From Streptomyces davaonensis JCM 4913 (GTDB lineage Bacteria; Actinomycetota; Actinomycetes; Streptomycetales; Streptomycetaceae): a DNA stretch of 64,000 nucleotides. The stretch's first letter is position 1; each line of letters starts with the position of its first letter. Location: contig NC_020504.1 in the NCBI RefSeq assembly GCF_000349325.1, forward strand, positions 1,646,053 through 1,710,052. Direction: 5' to 3'. Both the position numbers and the translations under genes were made by a program. Of this stretch, positions 56,694 through 64,000 are shown piece after piece. Below the pieces are notes generated by a model, which was given only the letters and a program-made list of their open reading frames with translations, was not told the origin of the DNA and did no database searches.

Positions 56694-57992
56694 TTATTCG
56701 GCGCGGGCCCGCTCCGGCTCGCCCGAAGGCAGGGATCCGGCGGTCGGCGCGTCGGCGCGCTCCAGGTCCCGTATCGGCCGTACCGCGAGCAGGATCGCCG
56801 CGACGACCAGGCTCATCACGCCCGCGACCAGGAGCACCTGCTCGGCGCCCAGGGCCGACACGGACGGGCCCGCCAGGGCCTGGCCGACCGGCATCATCGC
56901 GAGGGAGCCCGCCACGTCGTAGGCGTGGATGCGGTTGAGGACGTCCGGGGGGACCTGGGTCTGGACGGTGGTCGCCCACATGACGCTCCAGAAGGACATG
57001 CCGGCGCCCGCCACGGCGGCGCCCGCGGCCATCGCGGGGACGTCCAGGCCGAGGCCCACCGTCGCCGGGAAGCCGACGAAGGCGAAGAGGCTGATCGCGC
57101 CCGCGCGGAGCATGCGACGGGGGCGCAGGCGCAGCGCGAGGAGGCCACCGACGACCGTGCCCGCGCCGAGCGCGGAGTTGATCAGGCCGTAGGCGCCGGG
57201 GCCGTGCTCGCGGACCACCGAGGTCGCCACCAGGGGCAGGCTCGGGCCCCACACCGTGAGCATGTAGAGGCACCAGACGGCGATCACGCCCCACAGCCAG
57301 GTGCGCGCCCGGAACTCCCGCCAGCCCTGGACGAGGTCCGCCCGGAAGGTGCTCGGTATCGGGGTGCTCCCGGCGGGCGGCGGGGGCAGGCGCAGCAGCA
57401 GGAGGCACAGCGCGCTCACCGCGTACGTCGCCGCGTGGGCCGCGAAGACGCCGCCCGGGGAGGCGAGCCCGACGAGCAGACCGGCGAGGGCGGGTCCGGC
57501 GAGCTGGGCCGCGGACTCCGCGATGCGTATGGCGCCGTTGGCGCCCTGGACGTCGGAGGCGAGCCGGGGTGTGGTGCTGGCGACGCCGGGCTGGAAGACG
57601 GCGCCCGCGACACCGTTGGCGAAGCCGATCGCGCAGATCTCCCAGAGGACCACACGCCCGGAGAAGAACAGTCCCGCGGCGAGCGCCTGGGTGCCGAGGC
57701 GCACCAGGTCGGCGCCGATCATCAGCCTGCGGGTGCTGAACCGGTCGGCGATCACTCCGCCGAAGACGACGAACCCGGCGAAGGCGGCGGCCGTGGCGGC
57801 CATGGCGAGGCCCACCGCGCCCGCGCCGTACCCGTGCTGCAACAGCCCCGCGGCAAGGGCGACGGGCAGCATGGTGTCCCCGAGCCGGGCGACCGCACGG
57901 GCGACGAAGAACAGGGCGAAGTCACGCGACCACACCGGGTGGACGCCCCCGGCCGCCCCCTCGGGCGACGCCTTCGACAACCCCCTCGCCAT
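56694..57992 (-). CDS. MFS transporter, MFS_3/enterobactin-exporter-like
   Basis: A 432-residue membrane transporter with about 12 helices: [29 protein letters not shown] at the start, [15 protein letters not shown] (motif A variant) and [24 protein letters not shown] mid-protein. It belongs to the MFS_3/EntS-like group with siderophore and macrolide exporters among its members. No siderophore genes are adjacent. ATG 57992. Confidence 0.88.
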   Translation of the reverse strand: MARGLSKASPEGAAGGVHPVWSRDFALFFVARAVARLGDTMLPVALAAGLLQHGYGAGAVGLAMAATAAAFAGFVVFGGVIADRFSTRRLMIGADLVRLGTQALAAGLFFSGRVVLWEICAIGFANGVAGAVFQPGVASTTPRLASDVQGANGAIRIAESAAQLAGPALAGLLVGLASPGGVFAAHAATYAVSALCLLLLRLPPPPAGSTPIPSTFRADLVQGWREFRARTWLWGVIAVWCLYMLTVWGPSLPLVATSVVREHGPGAYGLINSALGAGTVVGGLLALRLRPRRMLRAGAISLFAFVGFPATVGLGLDVPAMAAGAAVAGAGMSFWSVMWATTVQTQVPPDVLNRIHAYDVAGSLAMMPVGQALAGPSVSALGAEQVLLVAGVMSLVVAAILLAVRPIRDLERADAPTAGSLPSGEPERARAE

Positions 57993-58109
57993 ACCCCCCG
58001 CTCCCCTCCCCGCGCACCGGCCCCGGTGGGAGCCGGAGCCCCCTCCGCCCCGGCTCTCACCCTCGCTGCCGGATCATGCCACGCGGCACTGACAACGCCC
58101 GAGGCGATT

Positions 58110-58469
58110 TCATCCGTCGGACGGCAGCCCCAACTCGGGGTGGGCGTCGAGCAGTCGGGTGGGCGCCGCCTGCCGCCAGGAGTCGGCGAGGATGTCCCGC
58201 AGCTCCTCCTCGTCCTCCAGCGCCGCGAGCCGTACCCGCACCCAGGCGAACATCGCCTCATGGTCGGCGATCCAGAACTTCTCCGGCTCCGCCAGCGCCA
58301 GCTCGTCGCGCTCCTCCTTGGGGCAGCGCACCGCGATGGAGGTCTCGTCCTCGGGCACCGTCGCGAACATCTTTCCCGCCACCCGGAAGGTGGGCATGTT
58401 CCAGGCGACCTTCTCGGTGGTGTCCGGCAGGGACAGGGCGATACGGCGTACGTCTTCGGCATCCTGCAT
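58110..58469 (-). CDS. MmcQ/YjbR-family protein
   Basis: A 119-residue protein of the MmcQ/YjbR fold (CyaY-like, double-wing motif): ALSLPDTTEKVAWNMPTFRVAGKMFATV and the Cys-containing SIAVRCPKEERDELAL. ATG 58469 chosen over 58499 to match the family start. It shows no obvious link to its neighbours. Confidence 0.82.
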   Translation of the reverse strand: MQDAEDVRRIALSLPDTTEKVAWNMPTFRVAGKMFATVPEDETSIAVRCPKEERDELALAEPEKFWIADHEAMFAWVRVRLAALEDEEELRDILADSWRQAAPTRLLDAHPELGLPSDG

Positions 58470-58499
58470 GCCAGGCACCGTAGCCCCTCCCACTGACAA

Positions 58500-59015
58500 T
58501 CACCCGGTCAGAGCGCTCAGGTGCTTGTAATACAGGGTCGTCCCGCGCAGCACCCCGGCCGGGTCGGCGGCGTAGTCGGGGATCATGCCGGCCCGGGTCC
58601 AGCCCGCCCCGCGGTACAGGCGTTCGGCGGGGCTGTCGGTCTCGGTGTCCAGGTGGAGGAGGGTGACGCCCGCGGCGGCGGCCGCCCGCTCGGCGGTGGC
58701 CAGGAGCGTACGGCCGAGTCCGCGTCCGCGGGCCCGGCGGTGGACCATCAGCTTGACCAGTTCGGCGCGGTGGCGGCTGTTGGGCTTGTCGGGGAAGGCG
58801 AGGCTCACGGTGCCGACGATCCGCCCGCCGTCGACCGCCATCCACACCGCGAACGGCCCTGCCGCCCGCTCCTTCCACCAGGCCTCCGCCACGGCCCGGT
58901 CCAGCGGTGCCAGGAAGCCGACCGAGGCACCCCCGTCCACGGCGTCCACCAGCAGTTCCGCCAACTCACCCGCGCGGGCGAGCAGTTGATCCCCGTCCAG
59001 TCGCGAGACGTTCAC
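58500..59015 (-). CDS. GNAT-family N-acetyltransferase
   Basis: A 171-residue acetyltransferase: motif A with acetyl-CoA loop RRARGRGLGRTLL, preceded by VKLMVH, and motif B around LHLDTETDSPAERLYRGAGW. GTG 59015 overlaps the stop of the XRE-cupin regulator (GTGA), so it is translated with it. The regulator-enzyme pair points to detoxification or polyamine/aminoglycoside-like acetylation; substrate unknown. Confidence 0.86.
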   Translation of the reverse strand: MNVSRLDGDQLLARAGELAELLVDAVDGGASVGFLAPLDRAVAEAWWKERAAGPFAVWMAVDGGRIVGTVSLAFPDKPNSRHRAELVKLMVHRRARGRGLGRTLLATAERAAAAAGVTLLHLDTETDSPAERLYRGAGWTRAGMIPDYAADPAGVLRGTTLYYKHLSALTG

Positions 59016-59596
59016 GGCAGCACCACCGCCAGCACGTACCGCACCTCGTCCGGACCGGCGCACCGGAACCGCGTGGACCCCCACACCCGCAGCCGCAGAC
59101 AGTCCCCGGCGGCCAGCTGGTGCTCGGCCTCCTGCGCCGTGACGTGGAGCGCCCCCTCCAGGACCCAGATGTGCTGCTCAAGGCCCGGTACGGGCGGCCG
59201 GTCGTAGGCGATGTCGGCGCCCGGGGCGAGCCGGCCCTCGACGAGTTCGCCGCGCAGCCCGGGGTGCGGCGGCGACACGGACCGCCGGACGAATCCGGAG
59301 GCCCGGTCCTGCCAGACCGGCTGCTCGGCGGCCCGCACCAGCAGGGCGGGCTCGGACTCGACCTCGCTGAGCAGTTGGGACATGGTCCGCCCGTACACCG
59401 CGCACAACCGGTTCAGCAGCGCGGCGGTGGGGCTGATCTCCGCGCGTTCGGCCCGGGACAACGTGGACTTGCTGACCCCGCTGCGCTCGGCCACCTCACC
59501 CAGCGACCAGCCGCGCTCGGCCCGCAGCGCGGCCAGCCGGGCACCGAGCCGCACATCGACGGGATCGGGCCCGCCCTCCACGACAGCCTGTTTCAC
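59012..59596 (-). CDS. XRE-family regulator with C-terminal cupin
   Basis: A 194-residue regulator: helix-turn-helix (LGEVAERSGVSKSTLSRAERAE, about residues 32-53) and a cupin ligand domain (IWVLEGALHVTAQ, LAAGDCLRLRVWGSTRFRC). This domain pair is common in regulators of amine and amino-acid metabolism (PuuR-like). Overlaps the GNAT gene by 4 bp. Confidence 0.87.
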   Translation of the reverse strand: MKQAVVEGGPDPVDVRLGARLAALRAERGWSLGEVAERSGVSKSTLSRAERAEISPTAALLNRLCAVYGRTMSQLLSEVESEPALLVRAAEQPVWQDRASGFVRRSVSPPHPGLRGELVEGRLAPGADIAYDRPPVPGLEQHIWVLEGALHVTAQEAEHQLAAGDCLRLRVWGSTRFRCAGPDEVRYVLAVVLP

Positions 59597-59628
59597 ATCC
59601 GGGACGATATCCCATATCAGAAATCAGG

Positions 59629-61002
59629 TCACCCCCTCCCCCCGAACGCCGCCAGCGTCCTCTCCAGCGCCGGCAGCGCCCGCACCACCCGCTTGGACCG
59701 GATCAGCAGATCCCATGCGGGCTCGAACTTCTTCCAGCCGCCCGCGTAGGCGAGATGACGCAGCCGCTCATGCGTGCCCGGCTGGGCTCCCGCGCCCCGC
59801 CAGATGTTGGACCAGCGGTAGAAGTCGCGGTACGCCCGCCAGTACCCGTCCTCCAGCTGACGTGGCGTCATGTTCTTGGGGCGGTAGACGACATGGCGGG
59901 TGTCGTACAGGTCCCAGTCCCGGTGGACGATCCGGTCCTCCGCCTCCATTTGTTTCCACAGCCCGGTCGACGGATAGGGCGTCATGATGTGGAAGGTCGC
60001 CGTCTCGATGCCCTGCTCCACCGCCCAGGCCACGGTCCGGTCGAAGACGTCTGGCCCGTCCTGGTCGAGCCCGAAGACGAAGCTGGCGTTGACCATCACC
60101 CCGGCGTCGTGCAGGCGCCGTACCGCGGCCGCGTAGTCGGTGCCGATGTTCTGGTTCTTGCGGCGCTCGGCGAGGTTGGCGTCGTTGACCGTCTCGAAGC
60201 CGACGAACAGGCTGCGCAGACCCGCCTCCACCGCACGCTCCAACAGGTCCGGCTTCAGTACGGAGTTGACCGTCCCGGCCGCCTGCCACAGCCGTCCCAT
60301 GCCCTTCATCCCGTCGAACAGGGCCTCGGCGAAACGCCGGTTGCCGAGCAGATGGTCGTCGAGGAAGTAGAGGTGACGGCCGGGCAGCCGGTCGATCTCG
60401 GCCAGGGCATCGTCGACGGCCTGGGTGTAGAAGGACTTCCCGCCCTCGAAGAAGGCGTCCTTGTAGCAGAAATCGCAGTGGTGCGGACAACCCCGGGACA
60501 CCACGATCGAGTTCGGGACGAGGTAGAGGTGACGCTTGATCAGGTCCCGTCGTACCGGGGGCAGTCCGGCCAGCGTCCGCTGGGTCGAGTCGTAGCGCCG
60601 GGCGGGGACGCCGTCGCGGAAGTCCTTCAGGAACAGCGGCCAGGTGTCCTCCCCGGGCCCGGTGAAGATCGTGTCGGCGTGGGCCGCCGCCTCCTCGGGC
60701 AGCGAGGTGACATGCAGGCCGCCCATCGCGACATGGACGCCCCGGGCGCGGAAGTGGTCGGCTATCTCGTAGCTGCGCCGGGCCGAGGTGATGTAGGGCT
60801 GGATCACCAGCAGATCCGGGGTGTCCAGGGACTCCAGGTCGATCCGCTCGACGTGCTCGTCGTGGAGCGTGACCTCGTCGCCGGGGTCCAGATAGCCGGC
60901 CAGGGTGGCCAGGCCCAGTGGCGGGAACAGCGAGTACTTGATGGGCCGGAACAGCGGGCTGGTCGCCTCGGTCAGGGCCGGAAGGATCATCGTCACACGC
61001 AT
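59629..61002 (-). CDS. B12-binding domain radical SAM protein
   Basis: A 457-residue enzyme. Residues 1-150 form a cobalamin-binding-type Rossmann fold (DLLVIQPYITSARRSYEI, HVAMGGLHVTSLPEEA); the radical SAM core has Cys172-x3-Cys176-x2-Cys179 in SRGCPHHCDFCYKD for the 4Fe-4S cluster, and a helical C-terminus of the DUF4070-like kind (MTPRQLEDGYWRAYRDFYRW). The classical B12 DxHxxG motif is not clear, so cobalamin binding is uncertain. Stands alone beside a LysR gene; substrate unknown. Confidence 0.85.
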   Translation of the reverse strand: MRVTMILPALTEATSPLFRPIKYSLFPPLGLATLAGYLDPGDEVTLHDEHVERIDLESLDTPDLLVIQPYITSARRSYEIADHFRARGVHVAMGGLHVTSLPEEAAAHADTIFTGPGEDTWPLFLKDFRDGVPARRYDSTQRTLAGLPPVRRDLIKRHLYLVPNSIVVSRGCPHHCDFCYKDAFFEGGKSFYTQAVDDALAEIDRLPGRHLYFLDDHLLGNRRFAEALFDGMKGMGRLWQAAGTVNSVLKPDLLERAVEAGLRSLFVGFETVNDANLAERRKNQNIGTDYAAAVRRLHDAGVMVNASFVFGLDQDGPDVFDRTVAWAVEQGIETATFHIMTPYPSTGLWKQMEAEDRIVHRDWDLYDTRHVVYRPKNMTPRQLEDGYWRAYRDFYRWSNIWRGAGAQPGTHERLRHLAYAGGWKKFEPAWDLLIRSKRVVRALPALERTLAAFGGRG

Positions 61003-61047
61003 GCCAACCCAGACTGCGCGCGACCCGTGGCCGGTTCCCGACCCTCT

Positions 61048-61950
61048 CTAGGCTGCCGCCGCCGCCCGCAGCGCGTCCAGCACCGGCCGGATCAGCGGAT
61101 GCTCCTCCGCGCCACGGCGTACGGCCGCGAAGACCCGGCGCGTGGGGGCGACCCCGTCGACCGGGCGGACGATCACCCCGGTCAGGTCCATCCCGCGCAG
61201 CGCGGAGCGCGGGACCAGGGCGACACCGACGTCCGCCGAGGCCAGCGCCACGACCGCCCGGAAGTCGTCGGAGGAGTGTTCCAGGCGCGGCTGGAACCCG
61301 GCGCTCTCGCAGGCGAGGACGACCACGTCATGACAGGGGTTGCCGGGGTACGGCCCGATCCACGGGTCCTTGGCCAGCTCCCCCAGCGGCACCTCCGCCA
61401 GGTCGGCCAGCCGGTGCGTCATCGGCACCACCGCGTCGAAGGGCTCCGCGTACAGCGGGACATGGCTCAGCCGGGGGTCGTCGGCGGGCGGCGCCCCGCG
61501 GTACTCGACGGCGACCGCGATGTCGACCTGCCGGTCCAGCACCATCGGCAGGCTGGCGTCGCCCTCGGCGTCCTGGACCCGGAGCCGTATGCCGGGCGCC
61601 GTCTCGGCGAGGCGGGCCACGGCCGGGGCGACGACCTGCGCGATGCCGGTGGCGAAGGCGGCGACGGTGACCGTGCCGGCCGCGCCGGAGCCGTAGGCGG
61701 CCAGCTCCGCCTCGGCGCGCTCCAGCTGAGCGAGGACGGCGTTGGTGTGGCTGAGCAGGATCTCACCGGCGGGGGTGAGCCGTACGCCCTTGGCGCCGCG
61801 CTCCACCAGGCGGTGGCCGGTCTCCTGCTCCAGGGCGGTGAGCTGCTGGGAGACGGCCGAGGGCGTCAGATACAGCGCGGCGGCAGCCGCCGTCACCGTG
61901 CGATGGTCGGCCACCGCACGGAGGATGTGGAGCCGCCGCGCTTCGATCAC
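61048..61950 (-). CDS. LysR-family regulator
   Basis: A 300-residue regulator: winged helix (LHILRAVADHRTVTAAAAALYLTPSAVSQQLTALE, about residues 7-41) and a periplasmic-binding-type effector domain (90-300). Same strand and 45 bp upstream of the radical SAM gene, and 17 bp downstream of kbl; which of these it controls is not evident. Confidence 0.9.
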   Translation of the reverse strand: MIEARRLHILRAVADHRTVTAAAAALYLTPSAVSQQLTALEQETGHRLVERGAKGVRLTPAGEILLSHTNAVLAQLERAEAELAAYGSGAAGTVTVAAFATGIAQVVAPAVARLAETAPGIRLRVQDAEGDASLPMVLDRQVDIAVAVEYRGAPPADDPRLSHVPLYAEPFDAVVPMTHRLADLAEVPLGELAKDPWIGPYPGNPCHDVVVLACESAGFQPRLEHSSDDFRAVVALASADVGVALVPRSALRGMDLTGVIVRPVDGVAPTRRVFAAVRRGAEEHPLIRPVLDALRAAAAA

Positions 61951-61967
61951 CCGTCGATTGTCTCAGG

Positions 61968-63167
<1,200 letters not shown>

Positions 63168-63207
63168 CGCAAAGGCTCCTAAGAGGGGTTACGCGTCCAG
63201 AGAGGGC

Positions 63208-64000
63208 TTACGCGGTCCAGTCGAGGATGATCTTGCCGCCGCGGCCGCTCGCCGCGTCGTCGAAGGCCGTCTCGAAGTCGCGGTAGTCGTACCGGCCGGT
63301 GATCACGGGGGTGAGGTCGAGGCCGGCCTCCAGCAGGACGGACATGGCGTACCAGGTCTCGAACATCTCGCGGCCGTAGATGCCCTTGATGGTGATCATC
63401 GAGGTGACGATCCGGGCCCAGTCGACCGGAAACTCCTCGGCGGGCAGGCCGAGCATCGCGATGCGGCCGCCGTGCGTCATGTTGGCGATCATGTCGCGCA
63501 TGGCCTCGGGGCGGCCGGACATCTCCAGGCCGATGTCGAAGCCCTCGCGCAGGCCCAACTCCCGCTGCCCGTCGGCGATCTGCGTCTCGGCGACGTTCAG
63601 CGCCAGGCTCACGCCGATCTTGCGGGCCAGCTCCAGGCGCTCCTCGCTGACGTCGGTGATGACGACGTTGCGGGCGCCCGCGTGCCGGGCCACGGCGGCG
63701 GCCATCAGACCGATCGGGCCCGCGCCGGTGATCAGGACGTCCTCGCCGACCAGCGGGAAGGACAGCGCGGTGTGCACGGCGTTGCCGAACGGATCGAAGA
63801 TCGCGGCCACATCGAGGTCGACGGGGACCCGGTGCACCCAGACGTTGGACGCGGGCAGCGCGACGTACTCGGCGAACGCCCCGTCCCAGCCGACCCCGAG
63901 CCCGACCGTGGCCCGGCACAGGTGGCGGCGTCCGGCCAGGCAGTTGCGGCACTTGCCGCACACCAGATGGCCCTCGCCGCTGACCCGGTCGCCGGGCTTG
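63208..64000 (-). CDS. tdh: L-threonine 3-dehydrogenase, 3' part (cut by window edge)
   Basis: The last 263 or so codons of a zinc-dependent medium-chain dehydrogenase; the start lies past 64000. Visible: the structural-zinc Cys set [15 protein letters not shown], the cofactor site [19 protein letters not shown], and [21 protein letters not shown] at the end, all Tdh-like. It oxidises L-threonine to 2-amino-3-oxobutyrate, the Kbl substrate. Product assignment rests on this sequence plus the kbl neighbour. Confidence 0.9.
   Translation of the reverse strand, partial: KPGDRVSGEGHLVCGKCRNCLAGRRHLCRATVGLGVGWDGAFAEYVALPASNVWVHRVPVDLDVAAIFDPFGNAVHTALSFPLVGEDVLITGAGPIGLMAAAVARHAGARNVVITDVSEERLELARKIGVSLALNVAETQIADGQRELGLREGFDIGLEMSGRPEAMRDMIANMTHGGRIAMLGLPAEEFPVDWARIVTSMITIKGIYGREMFETWYAMSVLLEAGLDLTPVITGRYDYRDFETAFDDAASGRGGKIILDWTA

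Overview
High-GC actinobacterial chromosome segment, almost certainly Streptomyces. The evidence is strong GC bias at third codon positions, many GTG and a few TTG starts, a single rare TTA leucine codon (bldA type), a close KcsA homologue, a DasR-type operator ahead of a chitinase operon, and typical Streptomyces families (DUF574 methyltransferases, DUF3152, TetR/GntR/LacI regulators). I see no plasmid, phage, IS or CRISPR material. The content is mostly chromosomal housekeeping and catabolism, with a few accessory patches.

Layout. 1-2.0 kb: 5' part of a large ATPase regulator (leftward) divergent from an astacin-like zinc protease. 2.1-6.2 kb: a three-gene secretion operon (CBM13 plus beta-helix protein, CBM13-GH19 chitinase, NPP1-like protein) behind a promoter whose -35/-10 spacer carries a DasR-like site. 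6.2-9.9 kb: DUF3152 zincin, then an AfsQ1/Q2-like two-component system coupled to a GerMN-type lipoprotein. 9.9 kb: first of three identical tRNA-Pro(GGG) genes (others at 36.3 and 56.5 kb). 10-12.1 kb: MFS exporter divergent from its TetR regulator with twin operators. 12.7-15.4 kb: remnants of aromatic catabolism (a frameshifted GalB-like gene, an FCD-type GntR regulator, a maleylacetate reductase).

16-29.2 kb is a sugar or cyclitol catabolism region: two LacI regulators, three Gfo/Idh/MocA dehydrogenases, a phytanoyl-CoA-type dioxygenase, an SDR, an IolE-like isomerase/dehydratase, a complete sugar ABC transporter and a GntR/UTRA regulator. 29.3-33 kb is a decayed polysaccharide locus. A galE fragment and a DegT-CapD fusion converge on a scar where both lost their 3' ends, and a TetR gene sits beside one of two near-identical 21-bp operators that flank the locus.

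33-46.6 kb carries mixed metabolic genes: DUF427, an aldo/keto reductase with a MerR-type promoter, Nudix plus phosphoribosyltransferase, cobF and cobK, an MFS pump with a cytosolic C-terminal domain, a secreted hydrolase, a HAD phosphatase, TauE, a thiolase and a monoacylglycerol-lipase-like hydrolase. 46.7-53.2 kb has two DUF574 methyltransferases flanking a kcsA-type K+ channel and a lipoprotein, then a glutamine-synthetase-like ligase coupled to an amidohydrolase (a split FluG-like pair). 53.3-56.1 kb is fur-katG. 56.1-64 kb has DUF1905, an MFS pump, small enzymes, a B12-binding radical SAM protein, a LysR regulator, and the kbl-tdh threonine degradation pair, with tdh cut by the right edge.

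Longest gaps without a gene are under 260 bp. The 28247-28493 gap holds divergent promoters. 46583-46762, 48062-48255 and 53201-53327 show nothing I can name.
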